From an uncultured Bacilli bacterium (GTDB taxonomy: Bacteria > Bacillota_I > Bacilli_A > RF39 > UBA660): a stretch of DNA of 13,082 nt. Shown here piece by piece: positions 6,212-13,082 of the stretch; positions within the stretch are counted from its first letter, which is position 1; the number at the start of each line of letters is the position of its first letter. Below the pieces are notes generated by a model. The model was given only the letters and a program-made list of their open reading frames with translations. It was not told the DNA's origin and ran no database searches. The stretch is taken from NCBI GenBank assembly GCA_934101345.1, contig CAKOQV010000035.1, positions 1 through 13,082 on the forward strand. Reading direction: 5' to 3'. Position numbers and translations under genes: made by a program.

Positions 6212-6219
6212 ATTATATG
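6212..6219 (-). promoter_or_regulatory. Candidate -10 element directly upstream of spoVB
   Basis: On the minus strand CATATAAT ends five bases before the spoVB ATG. It fits the -10 pattern of the mother-cell factor sigma-E (CATAnnnT) and also contains the sigma-A hexamer TATAAT. I see no good sigma-A -35 at the right distance; ATA-rich sequence fills that region. Transcription from here would begin at or next to the ATG. Confidence 0.35.
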
Positions 6220-6247
6220 AATTATTATTTTATTTATTATTCAATTT

Positions 6248-6277
6248 AAAAAGAAGTAAAGCAAAATTACTTCTTTT
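6248..6277 (-). terminator. Intrinsic terminator of the metallopeptidase-like operon
   Basis: AAAAGAAGTAA (6249-6259) and TTACTTCTTTT (6267-6277) form a perfect 11 bp stem with a 7-base loop. On the minus strand it is followed by further T, and it begins right after the stop of the 80-residue gene. The symmetric A/T flanks would let it work in both directions. Confidence 0.75.
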
Positions 6278-6278
6278 A

Positions 6279-6521
6279 TTAGTTACTATTTTTTTCTTTT
6301 ACTTTTACTGTTCCTTCAATAATGTTTAAGTAAGAAGGAGTATTAACAATTAAAGTATTAGTTTTTATTGCTTCGGTAATGATAGCAATTTTAGACTTAT
6401 AATCTTTATTTTCATACCACCCAATTGGAAAAAGATCTTCTTCTTTAGTAGTATTAAATTTTTTTTTATACGATAGTTCTGCCACTGTATATAACTCAAA
6501 TAATTTATCTTCTCTATTCAT
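6279..6521 (-). CDS. Small soluble protein coupled to the repeat-metallopeptidase gene, unrecognised
   Basis: I do not recognise this 80-residue protein. It is soluble and probably mixed helical, with a charged N-terminal helix (about 3-24), a central aromatic stretch DLFPIGWYENKDYKSK (29-44), a helix with ITEAIKTN (48-55) and a Lys-rich end. Its ATG (6519-6521) shares one base with the stop of the upstream 845-residue gene (TAATG), and GAGAGGTAA provides a ribosome binding site inside the end of that gene. Translation is therefore coupled, and the two products are likely to act together. A partner, chaperone or inhibitor of the large protein are all possible. Nothing in the sequence chooses among them. 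The terminator follows directly. Confidence 0.7.
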   Translation of the reverse strand: MNREDKLFELYTVAELSYKKKFNTTKEEDLFPIGWYENKDYKSKIAIITEAIKTNTLIVNTPSYLNIIEGTVKVKEKNSN

Positions 6522-9058
6522 TATTTACCTCTCTTTCCTTTACTAACTTCTAGGTCTTCAGTATTTAATTGTATAATTTCTTTGTAATAAAAATTACTTA
6601 TCATATTGTATACTTCTTCTCCAACTATATCTTTAAGCATTAGAAGATTTTTACCTGCTTCTTTCGATTTAGACATTGAAGCAAAGTTAGCAATCATTTC
6701 ATTAAAACCGAGGTCAGTTTCAAAATAATAGTATAGTCCGTGACCAGGCATTTGTTTAATTTTTTCACCTTGAGAGTTTTTTAAAGCACCGCTGTGAAAT
6801 TTTCCTTCTAATATTGCATCTATAATATCACTAGTAGCAAATATTCCACTAACTTCATTTCGTAAAATAGCCTCAACATTTTCTCTAATATATATTCTTT
6901 TTTGATGACTGATATATTCCTCTTCCGTATACATTTCATTCAAGATAATATCAAGCTGGTCTTCTGGTATATTTAGACTTTCATATTCTATTTTCTTTTC
7001 TTCTTTTGATTTTGCAAGTAGGTCTCTTATTTTTTGCCTTCTTTCTTCATTATAATATCCATCAAAAAAGTTATTATATTTATGTTCTACTATTGTTTCT
7101 ATTTTGCTTCTTATTTCATGATATTCATTAGATAACTTTTCTGCTTTAACAAGTAATTCTGGATTTTGTCTTGCTTTTGCAACAATTTCATTATAGTCAT
7201 CTGGAGTCTTACATTGAACGGTGTAGTAGTGAAGAGCATGCCCAGTTTCATGTAGGAGGGGTTCTACTTGCGTATTGCCGCAGAAGACTGAACCATTACC
7301 CTGAGAAAAATAGCCACTATCTTTTTTCTTTATGTAGAAAAAACGATTCATATTTTGCTTTTTAATTTCAATTAGTTTTCTTATTTCTGCTAGAACAGCC
7401 TCATAATTATCATTTGAAAATAAAGCCTGTCTATAACCACTAATTAGTGCTGATATTAGACTTTCATCACTTCTACCATCATTAAATATATTTTGTAGTT
7501 CACCTAGAAGCTTTTCCCCCTCTTCATGTAGTGGACCAATACCTAAATGATTATTCACACCATCTAGATAATCTTTAACATAATTATCATTATCCTTAGA
7601 GATATTAACATCTTTTTGTTCTAATCCTTTAGATTTTATAATAAATGCTATTTCAGGATCAGCTTTGTTTTTCCTGCTAATTATTTTTTCTAATGTAAGT
7701 TTACTATCCGCATCTAATAAACACTCTAATAATGTTCTATTATTTTCTTTTTCTAATAATTTATCTTTACTAGGATCTTCAACATATTCCATCATATCAT
7801 GCTTTGCTAGTATAATATAAAATTTGACCATTACATCAATATCATATATATGTGACATTCTATCAATACTTACTTTAACTTTATCTTCCTTTATGTTATC
7901 TAAAATATAATCAAAATAAGTATAAGGGCTATTTTCTTCTATAGGAACTAATAATTTTTCGGTAGAGGTAAGCGCTAACAAATCAGGTTTTCCTTTTTTA
8001 TATAGTATTTTAATTATATCTTTATCATTAGAATAACTAATACTTTTTTTAATATTATAATTATTATTTATTAGGTATTCTAAAATAGTTTCATCCTTAT
8101 TAGTTTCATTTTGAAAAACATTTAAAGCACTTTCTAATAAAATAGTACTATTTATACGTGAGTTTTCAATTAGATTTAATTTATTACATTTATATAAAAT
8201 ATTTAAAGTCTCTGTTTTAAGTATAATATTAGTATTTGGATTATATCCTTTATCAATAAGTTCTTCAAGTAATGTCTTTGATGGTGATACTTTAATTAAT
8301 AGAATATATTCATCTGCCTTTTTAAGATAATCATAATATTTATTTTTTATAAGAAAATTAACAAAGTCTATATTATTTGGAATATTATTTAATACATCAG
8401 GAACAATATTTTTCTCGTTAATTAGAAACTCTAGAATAGTACTTTCTTGATTATATTTATTCATAAGAATATTAGCATTTGCATATTGCATAAAACTATA
8501 ATTATCATATTTTGAACATATCTCTAATAACTTACTTCTATCATTAATAAGTGGTATCATATATTTTAATGCTCCATCATCATTTAAATATTTTTCTATA
8601 AGATAACTACCATTATTGTCTTTAGTTATTAATTTATTTATTATTTCTGGACTAAGATAACTTAAATAATACCGACTATTATCTTGACATAGTAAATCAA
8701 TTATTTCTACATTATCAGTTATTATTTTTATAATATCAGATCTTATTTTATTTTTTTCAATAATATAATCTATAAGCCTTTTACCATTAACATATGAAAA
8801 AAGCATTTTTTCGTCAATTTTATAGCTATATAACATTAAATCATTATATTTATAGAGTAAATAGGCAATCTCAGTATTATTTTTAATTTTATCTATAACA
8901 CAAAAAAGCGGAATTTTTTTTGCTAAGAGATATTCTATAAAACTTACACCATATTTATCTTTTGCCAGAAGTTCTTCTTTACTTAAATTAAGATCTAATA
9001 TATTTGTTCTAGTTTCATTATTTATTTCATTTAAAATATTTTGTAATCTTTCAGTCAT
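6521..9058 (-). CDS. Helical-repeat protein with C-terminal HExxH metallopeptidase-like domain
   Basis: The 845-residue protein has no signal peptide or membrane helix, so it starts life in the cytoplasm. Residues about 39-480 hold eight degenerate repeats of 54-62 residues. Each begins with a block such as KTLLEELIDKGY (261-272), STILEFLINEKN (206-217), ETILEYLINNNY (323-334) or RTLLECLLDADS (441-452); the other starts are near 39, 93, 151 and 379. The repeats look like divergent ankyrin or similar helical hairpins. The C-terminal part has HETGH (603-607), a charged helical insert (about 615-735), then SDIIDAI (743-749), PGHGLYYYF (771-779) and NEMIANF (786-792). His603, Glu604, His607 and Glu787 fit the ligands of a gluzincin of the anthrax lethal factor type, also seen in toxin-linked and phage-linked peptidase domains. 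The substrate is unknown. The start has AAGGTG nine bases upstream. Confidence 0.75.
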   Translation of the reverse strand: MTERLQNILNEINNETRTNILDLNLSKEELLAKDKYGVSFIEYLLAKKIPLFCVIDKIKNNTEIAYLLYKYNDLMLYSYKIDEKMLFSYVNGKRLIDYIIEKNKIRSDIIKIITDNVEIIDLLCQDNSRYYLSYLSPEIINKLITKDNNGSYLIEKYLNDDGALKYMIPLINDRSKLLEICSKYDNYSFMQYANANILMNKYNQESTILEFLINEKNIVPDVLNNIPNNIDFVNFLIKNKYYDYLKKADEYILLIKVSPSKTLLEELIDKGYNPNTNIILKTETLNILYKCNKLNLIENSRINSTILLESALNVFQNETNKDETILEYLINNNYNIKKSISYSNDKDIIKILYKKGKPDLLALTSTEKLLVPIEENSPYTYFDYILDNIKEDKVKVSIDRMSHIYDIDVMVKFYIILAKHDMMEYVEDPSKDKLLEKENNRTLLECLLDADSKLTLEKIISRKNKADPEIAFIIKSKGLEQKDVNISKDNDNYVKDYLDGVNNHLGIGPLHEEGEKLLGELQNIFNDGRSDESLISALISGYRQALFSNDNYEAVLAEIRKLIEIKKQNMNRFFYIKKKDSGYFSQGNGSVFCGNTQVEPLLHETGHALHYYTVQCKTPDDYNEIVAKARQNPELLVKAEKLSNEYHEIRSKIETIVEHKYNNFFDGYYNEERRQKIRDLLAKSKEEKKIEYESLNIPEDQLDIILNEMYTEEEYISHQKRIYIRENVEAILRNEVSGIFATSDIIDAILEGKFHSGALKNSQGEKIKQMPGHGLYYYFETDLGFNEMIANFASMSKSKEAGKNLLMLKDIVGEEVYNMISNFYYKEIIQLNTEDLEVSKGKRGK

Positions 9059-9093
9059 TTAATAATACACCTTCTTTTATATTACCTATAATA

Positions 9094-9122
9094 AATATAG
9101 CATATTAAAAGTATTAAGTAAA
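9094..9122 (-). promoter_or_regulatory. Sigma-A promoter of the metallopeptidase-like operon
   Basis: On the minus strand TTTACT (9117-9122) and TATATT (9094-9099) are 17 bases apart, with ATGC just before the -10 as an extended -10. It has the same layout as the promoter at 4680-4707. Transcription would start near 9087, about 29 bases before the ATG. It is divergent from spoVAC. Confidence 0.65.
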
Positions 9123-9128
9123 CATTTT

Positions 9129-9159
9129 TGTATATTTTTTACATATCTGTTTAATACTA
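9129..9159 (+). promoter_or_regulatory. Candidate forespore (sigma-G/F-type) promoter of spoVAC-AD-AE
   Basis: TGTATA (9129-9134) and AATACTA (9153-9159) are 18 bases apart. These are close to the sigma-G consensus (TGNATA and CATACTA), the regulon that drives spoVA in Bacillus. The predicted start near 9166 would leave almost no leader before the ATG at 9174 and would fall within the GGTGAT ribosome binding site. The fit is therefore imperfect. The same bases can also be read as a mediocre sigma-A promoter. Confidence 0.35.
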
Positions 9160-9173
9160 TTACTGGTGATTAT

Positions 9174-9614
9174 ATGGATAAAAAAAGATATAAAGAAATA
9201 GTAGATAAACATACTCCAAAAGAGAAGGTTATAGGAAATGCTCTTGTAGCCTTTGTAGTAGGAGGACTCCTTGGTAGCTTATCAGAGTTATTACTTAGAT
9301 GTTATATGATGTGGTTTGATTTACCTAGAAAAGAATCAGGAGTAATGGTAATACTTACCTTAATAACGATAGCCTCAGTACTTACAGCTTGCGGTGTCTT
9401 TGATGTACTAGTAAGTAAAGTAAAAGCTGCTCTTATAATACCAATAACGGGATTTGCTCATTCGATGACATCAGCAGCCTTAGAATATAAGCACGAAGGC
9501 TTAGTACTTGGAATAGGCTCTAATATATTCAAACTAGCAGGAACTGTAATACTATATGGCGTAGTAGCAGTATATTTCTTTGGACTAATAAGACTACTAG
9601 TGATGGGAGGATAA
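9174..9614 (+). CDS. spoVAC: Stage V sporulation protein AC (dipicolinate transport)
   Basis: SpoVAC is an inner spore-membrane protein of the channel that loads dipicolinic acid into the forespore and releases it at germination. The 146-residue product is the usual length. It begins with the family motif YKEIVDKHTPKEKV (6-19), followed by about four to five membrane helices. The conserved PITGFAHSMTSAALEYKHEG segment (about 90-109) is typical of SpoVAC. The TLITIASVLTACGVFDVL helix precedes it. Where homologues have a small-residue FAGAG-type segment, this one has VKAAL, a modest deviation. Translation starts at ATG after GGTGAT. Only one untranslated base separates its stop from spoVAD. It is first in a tight three-gene operon, divergent from the metallopeptidase-like gene. 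Confidence 0.93.
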   Translation: MDKKRYKEIVDKHTPKEKVIGNALVAFVVGGLLGSLSELLLRCYMMWFDLPRKESGVMVILTLITIASVLTACGVFDVLVSKVKAALIIPITGFAHSMTSAALEYKHEGLVLGIGSNIFKLAGTVILYGVVAVYFFGLIRLLVMGG

Positions 9615-9615
9615 T

Positions 9616-10611
9616 ATGACAACTAAATATAATAATGTTTTTATTGAGGATGCTTATACAGTATGTGGTAATTATGAAAATGATGGACCATTATCAAAAT
9701 ATTTTGATAAGAAACATAAGAAAGACTTATACTTTGGTGAAAAATCTTGGGAAAAGGCTGAAGTGCATCTTTTAAAAGAAGCTAATGAAAATATTCTAAA
9801 GAAGAATAAATTAAAAGAACAAGATATTGATCTTTTAATATCTGGAGATTTACAGAATCAGATAGCGGCTTCTGACTATATGGCTAGAGACTTTGATATA
9901 CCTTTCCTTGGAATATTTGAAGCCTGCTCGACAAGTAGTGAAGGATTAATTATCGGAAGTAATTTTATTGAAGGAAAACTATGTAAAAGAATATTAGTTT
10001 CAACATCTAGTCATAATATGGTAAGTGAAAAACAATTTAGAAATCCTACAGAATATGGTACTCCCAAACCAAAGACTGCTACTTTTACCGCTACTGGGGC
10101 TATATCGATACTACTTACCAATAAGAAAAATAAAGTAAAAATAGAGTCTTCAACAATAGGGAAGGTAGTGGATATGGGGACTACTGATGTTAATCATATG
10201 GGAGCAGTAATGGCTCCAGCAGCAGGAGATGTTATATATAATCATTTGACTGATACTAAAAGAGATATATCATATTATGACTTAATATTAACTGGAGATT
10301 TAGGAGTATATGGTAAAGAAATACTAAGAGATTATATGCTTACTAAGTATAATATTGAACTAGGAGATAATTATAATGATTGTGGTACTATGTTATATGA
10401 TATAAAGCGTCAGCCTGTCTTCGCGGGAGGATCTGGACCAGTATGTTCTGGCTTAGTAAATTTTGGTTATATATATAAAGAAATGTTAAAGGGTAAATTT
10501 AAGAGAGTGTTAATAGTACCAACAGGAGCTATCTTCTCACCAACATTTACTTTTCAAAAAGAATCAATACCTGCGATAGCAAACTGTGTTAGTTTGGAGG
10601 TAGTAGAATGA
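9616..10611 (+). CDS. spoVAD: Stage V sporulation protein AD (dipicolinate-binding)
   Basis: SpoVAD is the soluble, membrane-associated subunit that binds dipicolinic acid for uptake into the spore. The 331-residue protein has a thiolase-like fold of normal length. Visible family landmarks are VFIEDAYTVCGNYENDGPL (8-26), DLLISGDLQNQ (72-82), FLGIFEACSTSSEGL (97-111) with Cys104 at the thiolase-type position, TATFTATGA, and a C-terminal PTGAIFSP loop near residue 305. The ribosome binding site GGGAGG lies in the end of spoVAC, and its stop overlaps the next start as ATGA. The gene order C-D-E without spoVAA, AB or AF is the compact arrangement common in Clostridia-type spore formers. Confidence 0.95.
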   Translation: MTTKYNNVFIEDAYTVCGNYENDGPLSKYFDKKHKKDLYFGEKSWEKAEVHLLKEANENILKKNKLKEQDIDLLISGDLQNQIAASDYMARDFDIPFLGIFEACSTSSEGLIIGSNFIEGKLCKRILVSTSSHNMVSEKQFRNPTEYGTPKPKTATFTATGAISILLTNKKNKVKIESSTIGKVVDMGTTDVNHMGAVMAPAAGDVIYNHLTDTKRDISYYDLILTGDLGVYGKEILRDYMLTKYNIELGDNYNDCGTMLYDIKRQPVFAGGSGPVCSGLVNFGYIYKEMLKGKFKRVLIVPTGAIFSPTFTFQKESIPAIANCVSLEVVE

Positions 10612-10961
10612 TGACTTATGTTTATGCTTTTCTATTTTGCGGCTTTGTATGTATGATAGCTCAGCTTATTTTGGATAATACGAAGCTTACTCCTGGTCAT
10701 GTAACTAGTATCTTTGTTGTAGTAGGAGCTTTACTTGATGTAGCGGGTATATATGATAGAATAGTCTTGTATGCTGGAGCAGGAGCTTTAATTCCTATTA
10801 CTTCGTTTGGTCATTTACTTATTCATGGAGCTATGGAAACAGGTGCTACCCTAGGACCATTAGGACTTGCTTTTGGTATATTTAATTTAACATCTGCAGG
10901 TATATCAGTAGCCTTATTCTTATCATTTGTTTTAGCTTTAATATTTAAACCTAGACATTAA
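10608..10961 (+). CDS. spoVAE: Stage V sporulation protein AE (SpoVAEb type)
   Basis: This 117-residue membrane subunit of the spore dipicolinate channel has about four helices. The conserved core is LTPGHVTSIFVVVGALLD (27-44), then GIYDRIVLYAGAGALIPITSFGHLL (47-71) and a small, Gly/Ala-rich third segment. It is homologous to SpoVAC, which shares the AGAG-PIT(G/S)F pattern. Two adjacent ATG codons (10608 and 10611) could start it; the first overlaps the spoVAD stop and lies seven bases after GGAGG, so it is preferred. It is the last gene of the operon and is followed by the third twin-hairpin element. I see no classic T-run terminator after it. Confidence 0.94.
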   Translation: MMTYVYAFLFCGFVCMIAQLILDNTKLTPGHVTSIFVVVGALLDVAGIYDRIVLYAGAGALIPITSFGHLLIHGAMETGATLGPLGLAFGIFNLTSAGISVALFLSFVLALIFKPRH

Positions 10962-10976
10962 TTAAATTATTATATT

Positions 10977-11036
10977 CCTCTTAAGTCTGTAGTCTTAAGA
11001 GGCAAAAGGAAGCCTTAATTTTAAGTCTTCCTTTTG
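10977..11036 (+). repeat. Twin-hairpin element, copy 3 (between convergent spoVAE and the acyltransferase gene)
   Basis: Hairpin A is CCTCTTAAG (10977-10985) with CTTAAGAGG (10994-11002), perfect, around the loop TCTGTAGT. Hairpin B starts at the next base: CAAAAGGAAG (11003-11012) pairs perfectly with CTTCCTTTTG (11027-11036) around a longer loop CCTTAATTTTAAGT. The A loop differs from copy 2 by one base, while its stem is different and now fully paired. The position between two gene ends would let it act as a two-way transcription barrier, but neither side has a proper T run. Confidence 0.85.
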
Positions 11037-11038
11037 AT

Positions 11039-13082
11039 CTATTTATTATTATTTATAACTTCATTTAAAAGATTACCTAAGTATTCATTACCTTCTTTAT
11101 TTAGATGAATGTTATCAGGAGTTAAATAATTAAGATCTTTTATTTCACTATAGACATTAATATATCTAACATTTTCATAATCAAATTTAATATTACTAAG
11201 TTTTTTATCAGTAGAAATAATATAAATATTATGACCATCACACAATTTAATTAAATTATTATATTCTTTCTTACTAATATTAACACTATTATCAAATAAA
11301 AATACAACATTATGATTAAGAGTATTATCTTTAATCTCTTTTTTAATCTCTTTTTTCAAACTATTATAATTAAAATCTTTATTAGTTATATAATTGGCAT
11401 TAGTAAAATTAGTTTTAATATTATTAAAAGCATTAAGTAGCAAATCATTACCATAAAAACTAATTTTACTTTTTATTTCTTCATCATGTTTATTAATCAT
11501 ATTATTTTTCTTTTCAATATATTTTTCTTTATAAATATTATAAATAGCATTATAAATAGTATCCGTATATACTTTCCTTCCTTCATTAGTTAAATGAATA
11601 CCATCATAAGTAAAATATTCGTTATGCCCTCTTGAAATAGAATACCAATCAATAATATGTAGATTAGAGTGAGAAGAAGCCAAATTATTTAATCTTACAT
11701 TAACATCAGTCAAATTAACAGTATTAATCCAAAAGATATCTCTATCTTCACAAGTTCTAAGTATTTCTTCTTTACATTCTAAAGAACAGTCTCCGTTAGT
11801 TCCTAAGTTAAATATGATTGGATTACCAAGCACATTATTATTTTTTAGTGTAAGTAAGATATCGTTTATACCCCAAGCAGTACGAGACACCTTACCATCA
11901 AAGTACCCATTAGGGAATCTATTATATAGATTATTGACCGCTCCAAGAAGTACTGAGTCACCAATTCCCACCACCGGTAAATTAGTTACTATTTCATCAA
12001 GTTTACTTTCATCTTCCTCAAGAGTTTGTAATTTTTTTTGCCAATTATCTTCTTCATCCTTTAATTTAACCATGTAATTATCCTTATTATCTTTTACTAA
12101 CTTTTCATTTTGTTCTAATTGATTTTTTAGTTTATTAATATCTTTAGTATAATCAACCGCTACTACATATTCATATATACCATATATTAATATTCCAGAA
12201 AACATAAATCCTAATATATATCTTATATTTTTATACTTTTTATCCGTATTTGTAGTAATAAAATGTAGTAACATTGATAAAAGTATTGTAATTATAATAA
12301 TTAAAAATAATTCTAGATATTTATTTAGATCTATATATTCAAATAAATAAATTACAACATACTCTATTAAATATATCTCATAACTAATACTAGAAGCATA
12401 ACCTATAATCTTATCAAATTTATTAGTATTAGCCCAATTGTCACATATCAAAGTAGCATAATCAGTAATTCTTACACTAAGTAGGGTAGTAATAATCATA
12501 CCTAAGTAAATATATTTAGAACTAGGATTAATAAAAATAAATAGCAGTAATAAAATAACTAAGTAAGTATAAAAAATACATTTCTTTAAAATAGGACTTT
12601 TAATTTTTGAAGACACTAAGTTTCCATAATAATGATGAATAAATCCAAGAGTTATTCCAAAAAATAGGGCAAATATTCTGGTAAAAGTATCATAATAAGT
12701 AAATAAAATACCATTATTTACACCAGAGTAATAAAAGTAAGTCCCTCCTAATAAAGAAATAACTAAAGTAATTGTAACTGGAATAATCCTATTAATTTTA
12801 TCTCCTATCTTTTTTAGCAAAAGAAAGATAAAAGGAAATACTAAATCAAATTGCATTAATATAGCCATATACCATAAATGTATAAAAGGTGATTCTAGTC
12901 CACTTCTAAAATAATCCATATTCGTCATAATCTGCCAGAAGTTATTATATCCCAGCATAATTGATGTTACTTCAGGTTTTAAATTAAACCAATTAACATC
13001 TAGAAATAATTTAATAACTCCAATAGATACAAATACCACAATTAACATTGGCAAATACAATCTAAATAATTTATTTAAATAA
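11039..13082 (-). CDS. OatA-like membrane acyltransferase with two tandem SGNH domains (5' partial)
   Basis: The frame is open to the right edge, so the N terminus is missing; the TTG at 13058-13060 is not the start. Residues below count from that codon. The membrane part (about 1-300) is the end of an acyltransferase-3 domain with about eight helices and a HLW motif (61-63). A coiled-coil linker follows (about 305-358). The first SGNH domain has GIGDSV (365-370, Ser369), GTNGD (420-424) and DGIHL (486-490, Asp486/His489). A second SGNH-like copy (about 530-673) has GND in place of GDS and lacks the GTN block, yet keeps DNIHLNKEG (649-657). OatA-type enzymes pass acetyl groups through the membrane to peptidoglycan or other surface sugars. 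The first domain should be active and the second should not. The substrate cannot be decided. Confidence 0.85.
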   Translation of the reverse strand, partial: YLNKLFRLYLPMLIVVFVSIGVIKLFLDVNWFNLKPEVTSIMLGYNNFWQIMTNMDYFRSGLESPFIHLWYMAILMQFDLVFPFIFLLLKKIGDKINRIIPVTITLVISLLGGTYFYYSGVNNGILFTYYDTFTRIFALFFGITLGFIHHYYGNLVSSKIKSPILKKCIFYTYLVILLLLFIFINPSSKYIYLGMIITTLLSVRITDYATLICDNWANTNKFDKIIGYASSISYEIYLIEYVVIYLFEYIDLNKYLELFLIIIITILLSMLLHFITTNTDKKYKNIRYILGFMFSGILIYGIYEYVVAVDYTKDINKLKNQLEQNEKLVKDNKDNYMVKLKDEEDNWQKKLQTLEEDESKLDEIVTNLPVVGIGDSVLLGAVNNLYNRFPNGYFDGKVSRTAWGINDILLTLKNNNVLGNPIIFNLGTNGDCSLECKEEILRTCEDRDIFWINTVNLTDVNVRLNNLASSHSNLHIIDWYSISRGHNEYFTYDGIHLTNEGRKVYTDTIYNAIYNIYKEKYIEKKNNMINKHDEEIKSKISFYGNDLLLNAFNNIKTNFTNANYITNKDFNYNSLKKEIKKEIKDNTLNHNVVFLFDNSVNISKKEYNNLIKLCDGHNIYIISTDKKLSNIKFDYENVRYINVYSEIKDLNYLTPDNIHLNKEGNEYLGNLLNEVINNNK

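Noticed and set aside
6037..6249. 70-codon hydrophobic plus-strand frame opposite the spoVB start
   Set aside because: It mirrors the membrane-helix codons of spoVB, and no ribosome binding site precedes it.
7171..7365. 64-codon plus-strand frame inside the metallopeptidase-like gene
   Set aside because: It is antisense to the HExxH region, which is clearly coding on the minus strand, and lacks start signals.
6521..9058. Prophage or mobile island around the metallopeptidase-like gene
   Set aside because: There is no integrase, transposase, terminal repeat or phage structural gene nearby, and its promoter and base composition resemble its neighbours.
11814..12077. 87-codon plus-strand frame inside the acyltransferase gene
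   Set aside because: It is antisense to the first SGNH domain and linker; the Ser/Leu-rich product is typical of a shadow frame.
1..13082. UGA read as tryptophan, as in some Mollicutes
   Set aside because: All tryptophans are TGG, and TGA appears only as a terminating codon, for example at the ends of ireB and spoVAD.

Overview
The window is strongly AT-rich DNA from a Gram-positive, Bacillota-type bacterium that uses the standard code: TGA occurs only as a stop, and tryptophan is always TGG. Two things point to an endospore former. One is a spoVAC-spoVAD-spoVAE trio for spore-core dipicolinate transport. The other is a SpoVB-type flippase. The ireB-ruvX-yrzB-mltG gene order is typical of Bacillota. 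The AT bias and small intergenic regions would suit an uncultured gut Bacilli or Mollicutes-related lineage, but that placement is inference. I see no tRNA, rRNA, CRISPR array, insertion sequence or phage module.

Layout, left to right. The tail of an SGNH-hydrolase-like gene (1-89) ends in a terminator. uvrB (263-2212) follows, with a twin-hairpin repeat in its leader. A small two-helix membrane protein (2229-2432, minus) converges on uvrB. A housekeeping operon (2552-4599) encodes IreB, the YqgF/RuvX nuclease fold, the DUF1292 protein YrzB and the glycan-terminating transglycosylase MltG. After a terminator and a second twin hairpin comes a small frameshifted gene with an excellent promoter (4726-4918). 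It converges on the minus-strand spoVB-like gene (4905-6206).

Next is a two-gene minus-strand operon (9058-6279). It encodes an 845-residue protein made of about eight degenerate 55-62-residue helical repeats plus a C-terminal HExxH metallopeptidase-like domain, and a translationally coupled 80-residue protein I do not recognise. Divergent from it is spoVAC-AD-AE (9174-10961). A third twin hairpin separates this from a minus-strand OatA-like membrane acyltransferase, cut by the right edge. That protein carries two tandem SGNH domains, the second apparently inactive.

The best candidate for something undescribed is the family of three twin-hairpin elements (184-239, 4616-4669, 10977-11036). 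Each consists of two abutting hairpins with 9-10 bp stems. The stem sequences are unrelated but remain paired, while the loops share the pattern YCT...RGT, usually framed by AAG/CTT. Conserved loops on compensating stems suggest selection for structure. The repeat-metallopeptidase operon and the duplicated SGNH acyltransferase are the next most interesting items.
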